Shown here: one piece after another, positions 53,327 to 63,816 of the stretch
Position numbering within the stretch: the first letter of the stretch is position 1
How the letters are laid out: each line of letters starts with the position of its first letter
Origin: Kryptolebias marmoratus
Taxonomy: Eukaryota > Chordata > Actinopteri > Cyprinodontiformes > Rivulidae
Direction of reading: 5' to 3'
Length of the DNA: 64,000 nucleotides
NCBI RefSeq assembly: GCF_001649575.2
Contig: NC_051431.1
Coordinates: 5,545,924 to 5,609,923, forward strand
Position numbers and translations under genes: made by a program
Notes under the pieces: model-generated
Told to the model about the DNA's origin: nothing
Seen by the model: the letters and a program-made list of their open reading frames with translations, nothing else
Databases searched by the model: none

Positions 53327-54542
53327 AAACAACCCCTGCAAAATAATAATATATTACAGTCAGCTGCAGTTTCTACACCTTAAAAATGGAATAGCTTTCT
53401 TGCTGCGCTCTTGGTTTCCCCTTTCCTCATGTGGTTTATTATTCTTCTCCTCGGCTTGCATCTCTGCCAGCTTTACAACTCTCTCCCTCCTACACACTAC
53501 TCACCCTCTGTTAGGAGTTACAGTCAAGAGTGTGGGCCATGCTCTCTGCTGAGTCCCCCGTCTGCCATCTGCTCAGGAAAGACGAGGCTGAATTACTGTA
53601 GCCAAACTCATCACCTCGAATGAATGATTTCCAACTACTCACAGTCATTCCAATGCCATCTTTAAAAAAAGTCAATGTTTGATGATAAGCATGGCTTGCC
53701 TTATTTCTCTTGGCAGTGTTCCTGATGACTGTGCCTTCTAATGCAAAGGTGTCTTCCTGCTGCTGAGTGTTGGAGCACTGGGGCTTTTCTTCCCTTTAGT
53801 GTTTTGCTAAAAATATTCATTTTTTTAAAACATAGAAGAAGGTACAATTTTAATAAACTTGCGAGGTTTAGCCTGTCTGTAATGTGCAATTTAGAACCAA
53901 CGCTTGCTAACAATTCCACCACTAATACCCCGGGGGCTTATCTGATTCGTCTGTTTACTTTGTACTGTCTTGGGAGATCCTACAGGTATCACGTTGGCTC
54001 ACTAGCTGATGGCTTGTGAGTTGCTTTTATAGATCCACTGGTTTCATTTCTGTGGACGTGCAGTATTAATAAAACCAGACCACCGTTGTGACTTTACATT
54101 AGAGTGAAATACCCTGCACTGAATCTCACTGTGTGGGATTCCACTATTATCCAGCCGCCCCTGTCACTGTCCTTTTCAGGCAGACTCTACTCATGAAGCA
54201 GGCAGTATTTCCTGTTGGCAGCTCCTCCAGAGCCTGTAGAAGTCAATGAACGTCCTGCCAACGCTTCTCCTTCCCTCGGAGTCTGCTTCTGCCAAAGGGC
54301 CTGTTTGGCTCATGTCCTGGCTCAAATAAACAACAAAGAGCGAGTCCAAAGATGCTTTTAAAGGCACCTGGTATTGTGCTCTTGTTTCAGTTTGTTGATG
54401 TGCCATCATTCTTACATCCCCCTACTAGAAAAAAGATTTAATTTGTTGCAGCTTAAGAGTAATGTTATTGAATTTAGAAACGTTTAAGTTTATCCTGCTC
54501 ATGAAATTGAGTGTTTAACCAACAGCCTCTTTGTTTTTGTAG

Positions 54543-54731
54543 GTAACTGCGACAGATGCAGATGGTGGCTCCTTTGGCTCGATCACCTACTCTCTTGGCT
54601 CCGGCAGTAACAGCGCTGTTCCCTCTCAGTTTACTATTGGCAAGGAGACTGGCCAGATCTGCACTACTGCTGTACTAGACAGGGATCAAGGGCCGGACAG
54701 TTTTGACTTTACTGTTACTGCAGTTGACGGG
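54543..54731 (+). CDS. dchs1: dchs1 exon: most of EC6
   Basis: This 189-base exon encodes residues 601-663, phase 0 at both ends. The acceptor TTTTTGTAG ends at 54542 and the donor is GTAAGC. It carries the EC6 calcium-binding DAD (VTATDADGG), the FTIGKETG turn, a VLDRDQGP version of LDRE, and ends FTVTAVDG. The next exon begins GGL, which restores the VDGGGL motif recalled from DCHS1 and so validates both junctions. As the exon is a multiple of three, skipping it would keep frame but destroy the EC6 fold. Confidence 0.93.
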
Positions 54732-55446
54732 GTAAGCCACCGCCTTTCAAAATCATGCTTAATATGAATCCATTGAGCCACAATGTAATCCTATGAACAC
54801 AGCAGCCATGCCTATACTGACGAGAGAGTAAAGACAGAACCAGCTGAGTTTTAAAAAAGTGCTCTCAATTCGTCAGGCAAATAAAACAAAAGTTTGAATA
54901 TCTCTCCATGGTAGGTGGACTTACTCAACTATCCTGTTCACCAACTGCCAAAAAATACTTAAAAAATAAAACTTTTAAAAGAAAAGAAATTACTTTAGGT
55001 ATGTTAAAGCAATCAGATGGAGAAATACTTCAACTGTCAGGCAGTAATAGTTTAACAAGCTGGGCTGTGGCCTCCCTCATTTTTGCCACCTGGTCCAAAT
55101 AAAAAGCCTGCACTGTATTCTCTTCAAATGAAAAGCCCATGAAACAGACTTGGGTTGCTGCGGGCCCACTCAACCTACATGGGTCATGACATATTGGTCT
55201 TTCCCAGGGGAAACTATCAATCTGTGTTAGTGCTCAAATCTGTTGGAACTATATTTTAAAGGCTACATCATACATTAAAACTTTAACTGGGTTTACTACT
55301 ATTTTATTTATTTTTTACTTTCATCATAATGTAGTATATATACGGACACCAATAATGTGATCTAAGTCTTGCTTTTAGGTGTGTCTTCCTGCCCATGATT
55401 TACTGTACAGAAAGGTATAACAAAAAGAGCTTTGTTTCCTCTGCAG
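54732..55446 (+). other. dchs1: Intron (715 bases)
   Basis: Phase-0 intron with GTAAGC donor and CTCTGCAG acceptor. Nothing else was recognised in it. Confidence 0.85.
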
Positions 55447-55678
55447 GGTGGACTGAGCTCAGTAGCCTACGTGAAGGTGGATCTGGTCGATATTAATGAC
55501 AACAGACCCACTTTCTACCCACTCAGCTATGCTGTTAGTTTGAGCACACAGAGTGCTCCTGGGACATCTGTTGTCAAAGTGATGGCCTACGACCCAGACT
55601 CAGGCGAGAATGGGAGAATTACTTACAAAACAGTACCCGGAGGAGCATCACCATACTTTACTCTCAACAGAGACACAG
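55447..55678 (+). CDS. dchs1: dchs1 exon: end of EC6, first half of EC7
   Basis: This exon encodes residues 664-740 and the first base of Gly741. It completes EC6 with VDINDNRPTF (677-686) and opens EC7 (from 687), including the DxD motif YDPDSGENG. The EC7 xEx position reads STQ, so the usual acidic residue is missing. The donor GTTAGC splits the Gly codon of the DTG turn (phase 1). Without the splice, the frame would stop a few bases into the intron. Confidence 0.93.
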
Positions 55679-55757
55679 GTTAGCTAAATCATATTACCTC
55701 TTCCTGCACATTATTTGTTGTTTTTCTTTAAATTTATTTATTTTAACTTTTTTGTAG
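55679..55757 (+). other. dchs1: Short intron (79 bases)
   Basis: Phase-1 intron with GTTAGC donor and TTTTTTGTAG acceptor, near the lower size limit for vertebrate introns. Confidence 0.85.
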
Positions 55758-55994
55758 GTGTCATCTCTCTGTCTCGGTCTGCCTACGGGAAGGCCAACTC
55801 TGTCATTACCATGATCATCACTGCTCAAGATGGTGGTGGTCTGTTTGCCTTAGACAATGCTAAGGTTAACATCAGTGTGGTGGCAGGGTTGGTGGCACCA
55901 CCTATATTTGAACAGACTCAGTACTACTTCACTATATCAGAAGACGCCCTGCGGGGGACAGTTGTAGGCATTGTCCAGGCCAGTAGTAAGACAG
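55758..55994 (+). CDS. dchs1: dchs1 exon: second half of EC7, start of EC8
   Basis: This exon encodes the rest of Gly741 through residue 819 and the first base of Gly820 (phase 1 at both ends). It follows a 79-base intron with a T-rich acceptor. EC7 ends at about 791. It has LSRSAYG where LDRE is expected and closes with VVAGLVAPPIF instead of DxNDNxP. EC8 starts FEQTQYYFTISEDA; its DxD slot reads VQASSKTG. These departures mark a linker unlikely to bind calcium. The AQDGGGL and PPIFEQ blocks match recalled DCHS1 at the same place. Confidence 0.92.
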
Positions 55995-56135
55995 GTGGGT
56001 GCAATGGAAATATACTGTACCTGTGGTTCAGTCAGTGGATGATTTTTTTTTTCTTATTTTAGTTACTTATTTTATCAATCAAAAATTTTGTTTAAAGACC
56101 ATTTGTTCTGATTCCTGGGTTTTCTTTCTTTCCAG
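55995..56135 (+). other. dchs1: Short intron (141 bases)
   Basis: Phase-1 intron with GTGGGT donor and TTTCTTTCCAG acceptor. Confidence 0.85.
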
Positions 56136-57164
56136 GAATCTCCAAAGGTATCTCTTACACCATCAGCTCTGGGGACCCTGCAAGCTACTTTACTGTAGAT
56201 CCTGACACTGGAGCCATAAGAACCAGTCTGCCCCTGGATCATGAAACCCAGTCTGCTGTTGACTTGGAGGTGCAGGCCCACAGTGGCAACCCCCCAGCAT
56301 TTGGCCAGACTCGTGTTCACATCACCATTGCAGACATTAATGATAACCAGCCTGTTTTTCTGCCCTCATCCTCTGAGTCCCTTCTTCTGCCAGAAAACAC
56401 AGAAATGGGCACAGTGGTGTATCGAATCCAAGCTGAGGACAGAGACTCGGGAGTCAATGGACAGCTCAGTTTTGATCTTTCTTCTCCAAGTGGAATCCAG
56501 AGGATCTTCAGTATAGATCGCAGCACAGGAGAGATCCGATTGGTAGGGAGCCTCTGCTATGAAGTGAATCCTCGTTACGACCTCCTGGTCATTGCCAAGG
56601 ATAATGGAGTACCCCAACTTAGCACCACCTTTATGCTTGTGGTTCATGTCCAAGCAGAGAATGAACAGGGACCTGTGTTCGATACCCTCACCTACCGTGT
56701 GGAACTAAAAGAAGGAACACAAATAAACACACGCTTTCTGCAAGTAAGAGCTTTAAACAGAGAGATCCCAGGCTCAGGTCACTTGACTCCTTTGATGTAT
56801 CACCTTCGTCCTGATGGAGATGCTGCAGGGTTTGGGATTGCTGCAGAGAGTGGTTGGCTATTTGTGAAGAGTGCCCTTGATAGGGAACTAAAGGACATGT
56901 ATATTCTGACAGTACTGGCCAGCGTAGGTCATGGACAGTTAAAGAAGACAGGCAGTGCTACAGTGCGGATATCAGTGACTGATGAGAATGACAACTCCCC
57001 TCGGCTCACACAGGAGAAGGTTTTTATGGCTGTGAGAGAAAACCTGCCCGCAGGAACAGGTTTTGGACACGTGTTAGCCACAGACAGAGATGCTGGCTCA
57101 AATGGGCGTCTCAACTACCGGTTCCTGCATTCTGACCGCTACTTCCAGATAAACACCCATACAG
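56136..57164 (+). CDS. dchs1: dchs1 exon: most of EC8, EC9, EC10, first half of EC11
   Basis: This 1029-base exon encodes the rest of Gly820 through residue 1162 and the first base of Gly1163. EC8 closes with ADINDNQPVF (885-894). EC9 (895-1001) has DRDSGVNG, an FSIDRSTG turn, LCYEVNP in place of LDRE, and ends ENEQGPVF without the calcium motif. EC10 (1002-1110) has no DxD (RALNREIPG) but a normal LDRELKD and DENDNSP. EC11 starts at 1111 with VRENLPAGT and DRDAGSNG. The EC9/10 linker is therefore predicted to be calcium-free. The acceptor is TTTCCAG and the donor GTTAGA. There are no stops or frameshifts. Confidence 0.94.
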
Positions 57165-57846
57165 GTTAGATAAACATCTTAAGGTCTGATTTTAGTGATT
57201 AGTGTTTAAACGACACAAAGGCTTACTTAGGTTTACTTCAGTTGACACAAGACTTTGTCTATTTATTCAAATAAATGTGCACAAAGATGTTTCAGATGTT
57301 TTAAGCAGACAGTGAAAAAAGAAAATAGAAAATCAGGAAAAGAAAACTTCTACTAGTTCTGATCTGAAAGATATAGACCCAGCATTGATGGGGTTTTTTT
57401 TCTGTTTCATTTTTTTTTTTATTCTTTTCTTAAAAAACTGATCAGTCAGTGACTGAGTCATCTCTTAAAGATAAGAGAAGAAAGCTGCTGCCACACTCTC
57501 TGTCATAAATAAGGCACATAACAGTGACAACAGCACTAAGCTTCTTGCTCATCTTTAATTGGCCTGCTGAGCCTGTTAGTCTGTGGGAAGAGACTCCTGC
57601 TCTGATTTGTGATCAGCTTCTGACTGAGCTGTAAGTGTGTACAGTATCTGCCAATCTTTAAAATTCCCTTATTTATGAGTGTGAGTGTGTGTACATAAGT
57701 GCAAAAATCCACACACTGTGTGTGTCTATTGCTTCTGTGCATCATTGATAAAATTCTGGTGGCTGCTAAGTCTCTCATCATTATTCCAGTGGACTAGTGT
57801 TCCTGCTTGAACTCCCTCTCATCCATCCACCCTCTTCGCTCTGCAG
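57165..57846 (+). other. dchs1: Intron (682 bases)
   Basis: Phase-1 intron with GTTAGA donor and CTCTGCAG acceptor. It contains TG/CA-rich patches around 57678-57726. Confidence 0.85.
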
Positions 57847-58034
57847 GTGAAATCAGTACAAGGATGACTCTTGACAGAGAGCAGCAGTCAAGTTATCAGC
57901 TGGTGGTGGTGGTACAAGATGGAGGTTCGCCTCCTCGTTCTGCAACAGGCACCGTCTTCATTACCGTCCTTGATGACAACGACAATGACCCTGCTTTTAT
58001 CCACAGTCAGTCAGGCAAAGACATCATAATACAG
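57847..58034 (+). CDS. dchs1: dchs1 exon: second half of EC11, start of EC12
   Basis: This exon encodes the rest of Gly1163 through residue 1225; it enters in phase 1 and leaves in phase 0. It carries [26 protein letters not shown] and the linker DDNDNDPAF (1205-1213), then the first strand of EC12 ending IIIQ. The [11 protein letters not shown] and GGSPPRS blocks match recalled DCHS1 closely. The donor is CAG followed by GTGATG. Confidence 0.93.
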
Positions 58035-58825
58035 GTGATGCCATAAGAATAGAAGATGGGCAAAAGCTGTACATTTTCACTTCTATAATGATTATGGGTG
58101 GGAATCTTTATGCAGTTTTATGTGATTTTAAAAAGATTATTCATGTATCTCGATTATCTGTGATTTATTAGGTTTGTTAATAAAATCCTGGAGGCCACTG
58201 AAAAGCATATGTTGTAACTGTTGAAACAGTATGTTAAAACTGAAATATAGAGACAGAAATCAAAAGTTACAAACCTTAATGACCATGACTTTTTTACATA
58301 AATAAACAATGATTTATACATTTTCACATCTAATAAAGAGTGCACAATAACATTCAAAAACATTATTCATCATAGTTTGCTAATCAACAATTAGCATAAA
58401 TGCTAACTTAATATTAAAATCGCCATAGAAAAGTAACACAATTAGCAATGTGTTTATCTACACATATACACACAAATTAAATGTTTCAAAGTCAGTTCTA
58501 AAGACAGTCATGGTATGATTTCAACCTATTACTTACTGACATTTATTCTTCAGGGTTCAGCAAAGAAAGGATGGAAAAGATTTGAAAACACTCTGCAGCA
58601 TGTTTCAGCTTACAGCTGTGGTAACTCTACTAGAACAAATAGCACCGCAACTGCTCTGCTGACCGTCAACGTGGCAGCACAGATTAACATTAACAAAATT
58701 AATATCTGACATTTAAAAATCAATTCAGAATTATCCATATCCATGATGCAATGCAGTAAAAAATAGATTGTAACCCACATCCCTAATATTTATATGTGTT
58801 ATGTTGTTGTTTTTTTAAACAATAG
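58035..58825 (+). other. dchs1: Intron (791 bases), largely a degenerate repeat
   Basis: Phase-0 intron. From about 58092 (GGGTGGGAATCTTTATGCA) to 58788 (CCCACATCCCTAAT) it resembles an eroded fish repeat of the GGGAATCG type. An open frame at 58515-58709 follows an acceptor-like TTCTTCAG, but it ends in a stop and has no cadherin motif. Confidence 0.7.
58092..58788. mobile_element. Possible degenerate interspersed repeat in intron
   Basis: The ends TTATGGGTGGGAATCTT and (reverse-complemented) TTAGGGATGTGGGTTACAATC are imperfect inverted relatives. The interior is AT-rich. The family is not identified. Confidence 0.3.
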
Positions 58826-58922
58826 GTGACAGAAGGTCAGGCTGCTGGGGCTGTGCTGGGCACACTACAAGCCAAAGATCCCGATGAAGGGGAGAATGGC
58901 ACCTTATTCTACTCTTTGTCAG
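58826..58922 (+). CDS. dchs1: dchs1 exon: middle of EC12
   Basis: This small 97-base exon encodes residues 1226-1257 and the first base of Gly1258; it enters in phase 0 and leaves in phase 1. It carries the EC12 xEx (VTEGQAAGA), the DxD motif KDPDEGENGT and FYSLS. The acceptor AAACAATAG is weak in pyrimidines next to the AG, but a TTTTTTT run lies just upstream. The donor is GTAAAT. The encoded block matches recalled DCHS1 (AKDPDEGENGT) at the expected place. Confidence 0.9.
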
Positions 58923-59129
58923 GTAAATATAAAATAAGTTAGGTAACAATCAATGAAAATTGATTATTAAATAATTGGTTATTTGTTTCTGCATGTAAAT
59001 ATGGTACAACAAAGCACACCATTGTCACAATGATTTGTCACATTTACTGTCCATTCATTTGTCCGTGTTGGGGTTGTGTACTTACATGTGTCATCTCAAG
59101 TTAAATTTTGAACTTTGTGTCTCCCCAAG
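58923..59129 (+). other. dchs1: Intron (207 bases)
   Basis: Phase-1 intron with GTAAAT donor and CTCCCCAAG acceptor. Confidence 0.85.
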
Positions 59130-59287
59130 GCCCCAGGGCTGAGCGTTTCTCTTTAAATGCAATCACCGGTGAGCTGCATTCATCATCCCCTCTTATTCAG
59201 TCAGAACGAGCTGAATACTCTCTGACAGTGACAGCCACTGACAGAGGACTGCCCCCTCGCAGTGCCTCCTGCTCCCTCACCATTCAG
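59130..59287 (+). CDS. dchs1: dchs1 exon: second half of EC12
   Basis: This exon encodes the rest of Gly1258 through residue 1310; it enters in phase 1 and leaves in phase 0. It has the FSLNAITGEL turn, LIQSERAEY where LDRE is expected, and TDRGLPPRSASCSLTIQ. EC12 then lacks a DxNDNxP motif, because the next exon continues VISINRVTT. The donor CAG-GTCAGA is weaker than the others (C at +3). The phase fits only this junction; reading on reaches a stop at 59342. Confidence 0.9.
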
Positions 59288-60628
59288 GTCAGACTTTTAC
59301 TGGAGCGCAGCCAGCGCAAACACTCTCACTACACACCTATTTAATATCAAAGAATAGACTTAGGGCTGAGAGAATCCATGTCTTAGGGCCCCTCAGACTA
59401 GCTGCCGACATATCAGACTCACTTCTGACAAGGTCGCCTCCCACCCTCCTCCCTTTTCTCCTCTTGTGAATTTTCAAAAGGGAAATTTCTATCTGAAATG
59501 GAAAAAGTGGTCTAAATTAAATAGTCCCAGCTGGCTTATGATGAGGACCAGCTGTAGAACGCACTGATCAAGGTCATACTCAATGACTTCAACACTTTTT
59601 TTATACAGTAGCCCTTTTTACAAAGAGTAGCAGGGCTTTGCTTACACTCAACATAAAACACAGCTTTGACGACAATTAAAGTTAATATTTAAAATAAAAC
59701 AGAAATGGACACAATGGAAGAGACCTGGAAGGAACTGCAATTTATAGGTTCCTGGAAAAAAGGACTGGCATATGAACAGCTCCTTCAAACATCAGCTCCA
59801 TTTGTCTTCCTTTCCAATGTCATGAAAAAATGAAAATCATAATTATTATTTAATTAGATTAAACAGTACACTGTTGTTCTTGCCTGCCGACATATTTCCA
59901 TAGTTTCCTTTTAATCATATTTTAGACTGTTTCTTAAGATTGCGTCACTAAAAAATTGCTCTTTATCAATTTATTTTAGGAGCACTTATTTTCCATAGAA
60001 TGTGGAAACATTATACAGCTTGTCAACAACCATGACAAATATTATTTATAATTTATTGATATTTTGGCTACTTAATGTGGGAACTGTTCTGTAGAAGTCA
60101 GTATAGATAATGCAGATCAACCCATGAATTCAAAAAGCTGTAGTTTGTTTTAAAAATTGCTCATGCTCCATCCAGCTCCTACTGCTGCTCCTGACATTGT
60201 GGTTCTTTATTACAATGCAGTAGTCTTTGAAGAAATTCTAAATAGTCCATTAAAAGATTTCCAAGGCTAGAACTTTATGTTCCAGTGATGAACTCAAATG
60301 TTTTTAACAGTTTCTCCTTTAAACTGTTTAAACTTTTATCATGTATACATTTTCCTGGCAGAGATGAGTATTAAGATTAGGGGAGATTACTACGAGTAGC
60401 CTTGTTAAGTTTATCCAATCCTCTTGTGACTGATTTTATTTCCTGATAGCGAACACATGCAGCACAACTAAAAGGGTAAGATGTCAGTTCTGCTGCTTCG
60501 CCTATTTATTTTTACTCAAAATTAGAAATAGAAAACTTTGCTTCCAAACATTAAAATAAGGCATCTAAAGATCAACTGCTACTCTGCTCTGCCTATTGAT
60601 ACACTTATTGTGGTTTTCTTTATTTCAG
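59288..60628 (+). other. dchs1: Intron (1341 bases)
   Basis: Phase-0 intron with a weak GTCAGA donor and TTTATTTCAG acceptor. No gene or repeat was recognised inside. Confidence 0.8.
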
Positions 60629-61475
60629 GTTATCAGCATTAACCGAGTTACCACTAAGACCAATTCACACTCCATGGTTTTTAACTCTGTGGAGGAGACA
60701 ACTCCTGGCTCTGTTATTGGTTCTGTGCGCCTCCATGACAGTGGAACCTTAGAAGAAGGAAAGGTGACTTACACGGTAGTTGGGGGTTCAGATAAGGATG
60801 GAACCTTCGTTGTGGACCGTCTAACTGGGGACGTGTACTTGGCCCGTCCTCTTGACTACGAGCAAGATGCACAGTACAACCTCAAAATTGAGGTGGATGA
60901 CTTTTCTCAGGTCCCACCTAGCAGCACACTTGTCAACTTGGACATTGGCATAGAAGATAGCAATGACCACACCCCTGAGTTTTCTGAGGACCCTATAACT
61001 ATTGTCATATCTGAAAACATGGAGGCCGGCTCTTCTGTCTATACTTTCCAGGCCACAGATAAGGATGGCAGTGGGCCCAACAGCGAGCTGATGTACTCCA
61101 TTCTCCACCAGTGGCCAAACACCCCTGGCCTATTAACTCTTGACCCCATCTCTGGTGTTCTCTCTTTGGGTTGCAAGTTGGACCATGAAGTCACATCTTC
61201 GCTGATTCTTGTTGTAAAAGCAACAGATTCAGCCCTCAACACAAGTCAGAGGCGCTGGGGTTCTGTCACAGCGAGGATGTATATCACCGATGAGAACGAC
61301 AATCCACCACTGTTCATTTCACCAACAGCTGTCAGTGTCATGGAGGACCAGCTGGTGGGCTTTGTGGTGCTTTTTGTCATGGCTAGAGATGCAGACCAAG
61401 GGGAAAATGGTCAAGTGACGTACAGAATCCAGTCTGGCAACACTGGAGGGACATTCAGCCTCAACCCTAACACTG
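60629..61475 (+). CDS. dchs1: dchs1 exon: EC12/13 linker, EC13, EC14, first half of EC15
   Basis: This 847-base exon encodes residues 1311-1592 and the first base of Gly1593. A non-canonical linker (VISINRVTTK and following) leads into EC13 (about 1320-1428), which lacks DxD (RLHDSGTLEEG) but has LDYEQDA and EDSNDHTPEF. EC14 (1429-1539) has DKDGSGPNS, LDHEVTS and DENDNPPLF. EC15 (from 1540) has MEDQLVG, RDADQGENG and the FSLNPNTG turn, whose Gly codon is split by the donor GTAAGT. The EC12/13 linker is the third predicted calcium-free joint. The acceptor is TTTATTTCAG. Confidence 0.93.
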
Positions 61476-63816
61476 GTAAGTCAGACCCTGTAGCATTGTA
61501 GAAATTTTGTTTCCAACCACAAAATGAAATCTCAGGACAGCTGTTGTGATTTTCGCAAAGGTAACTTACACACTCAAAACTAGTTTGTATGCCCTCGTTC
61601 CAAGTGGTTAGTGTTTTCTATGCATAGCATCTAAACCTTTTTCATTATACATAACTTCCTCATTCACCAATGAGGATCAGAGAGTCTAGATTTTCTGGAA
61701 TCATTAAGTTTCTGTCTTCGGTGTACAAACCAATACAATGTGAAGTAAAATATTATTACTTATAATTACAATCAGCTAAGTTCTTGTATTTACAACATAA
61801 TTTGCATTTCGTGTTTTATGAAGAAGGAAATTAATTTAGATAAAAAACTAAATTAAACACACATTCCATAAAATAGCAGCATGTTCCCACTGCCAAACAA
61901 CTTTAGGTTTGTACAGAAACTTCTGTGCCATTAAAGAGAATATTTTCAGCACCTTTTGAGAAGTTTAATACCAAATCAGTCTTGCCTCATATAAACCTAT
62001 TGATTTCAATAAAAGCATCTTAAGAAATTCTGCACCTTTTGAACTGTTTGGGGTTTTTTTTGTTTAGTTTTCATTTTGCATTGCATTTATACTTCTCATT
62101 GCACATCAACAATACTCTCACCAAAGCCAAATTGATTTTTCTATGGACAAACTCTTAATACCTTGTTTTTAACTAAGTGCAACACACTCTTGCTTTACTT
62201 TTCATAACTTATTTCTCTCAGTTGGAGACTGAACAGACTGACCTGCCAAATATTAAACACACTCACATGAGAATGTGCAAGCACACGTGCACGCACAACA
62301 ACCCATCATCTGTTATTGTGGATCTATTCCCATGAAAGACCAAAGAAACTCCTTCTCGGGCTTCTGGGAACCATTAGAGGAGGGATCAGTTACGCATGTT
62401 TGTGTGTATGCACGTGTGTGTATTTGTAGGCGTGCACTTGCACATGTGTTTGCGCGCTTCCATTACACTGCCACTTAGTCAACACTGACCTTGAGCTATT
62501 TGCTCCTGGGGGCTTTATTGTGGTGTTTGAGACACGTGTCGATCCTTGCTCCACCTCCTCCTTTAAGTCTCAACCGGGATGCCCTCTCGAGCACCTTGGG
62601 GGGATGGAACCGTTCAGGATCTGTCATGCATGTCACTTCTTTAACCAAGTGTGGACTCATCTTGAAGTGTTTTCATGCACACTGGTTATTTGTAAAAATA
62701 ATGGCAGAGTTAATCCTCCTAGCACCTGCTTTGCTCCTGTTTTGGGGTCATTGACTAGAACTGACACCAAGTCAGCACACTGTTTCCATTAGTTTAGTAT
62801 CACTGTTAACTACAACAAAGAGAGCCATTTAGCCATTATTAGAAATCTGTATAGTCACAAAGCAAAAGTAATTTTCATCTCTCATTGTTAGGAGGTAATT
62901 AATTTCACTTTCAGGCTGAAGGGAGAAGGCACTGTTGATGAGGTGAATATCACCTCTGCTAAAGACAACACCATGCAAGGATTAACACATCAAATGGTTT
63001 TAAATAGATTCAGAACAAGGGATACATGTTGTTAGAGCAACGCTTGCCAGGTGTCACAACCCCACATAGACATGGGATGTTGGAATTAAAAATTTTATTT
63101 TATTTATTTTTTCCTAATAACTGTTGTTTTTTTTGTCCATATGCTATCAGTGACTGAGGATACAGCAGGATTAAAGAAGAATCAAATTTAGGAGGAAAAA
63201 ATACCATCCTTTAACTTTTACCAGACTAAAGCTTAGGGGCAAGTTATCTCATTCCTAGCAAAACACAAAGTGAAAAAAAAAGTATACTTAAAGAAGTTAA
63301 AAGCAAAAACAATCCTGGCTCTCGTTGTCTTTAACAGTTGCATCTCATTTTAAGGCATGAAATTGAAATTGAATCAATGCAAGCTTTAACCTCTCAGGGT
63401 GGTATAATGAAAAGGCTAGGGTGCCCCTAATTTCTACAGAGCACGGCATGCCTGGCTGTTGCGTGTCTAGAGTATGTGTTTACTGCTTCGTTCTTGATGG
63501 CTGTGGTGTTTTCAGTGGAAAATCTCGTAAACTGTGGCCAGGCCATTTGGGCTTTTACAGCAGTGGTGGTGGTAGCAGTCAGGTAGGCAAAGCTGTATGT
63601 GTGAAGCACATTAGCTTTGATTTGGCTCTCACACGGCAACTTTTCACACTTACATTTTAAATAACCTGAAGACACACCATGCTGGAAAGTGATTAGATTT
63701 ACTCCCTTTGATAATGTGCACTAGTTTTTTTAAGTAACTGACTGTAAAACTGTAAAATACTTAACAAATAAAGGGAATATTTTGTAACATTTGATGCTTG
63801 ATTCATTTTTGTACAG
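61476..63816 (+). other. dchs1: Intron (2341 bases)
   Basis: Phase-1 intron with a strong GTAAGT donor and TTTTTGTACAG acceptor. It holds TG/CA-rich alternating tracts at about 62268-62460. Open frames at 62491-62792 and 63421-63660 lack cadherin motifs and splice support. Confidence 0.85.

Larger units (their letters stand above)
48461..54542. other. 3' part of the giant intron, no gene recognised
   Basis: AT-rich DNA with a CA tract at 53312-53326 and two ATTGGCTG words at 51284 and 51305. The open frames at 49950-50423 (minus) and 50137-50589 (plus) overlap, lack domains and are regarded as chance. Confidence 0.45.

Noticed and set aside
58515..58709. Open frame after an acceptor-like TTCTTCAG in the EC12 intron
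   Set aside because: It ends in a stop and lacks cadherin motifs, and direct joining of the flanking exons restores EC12.
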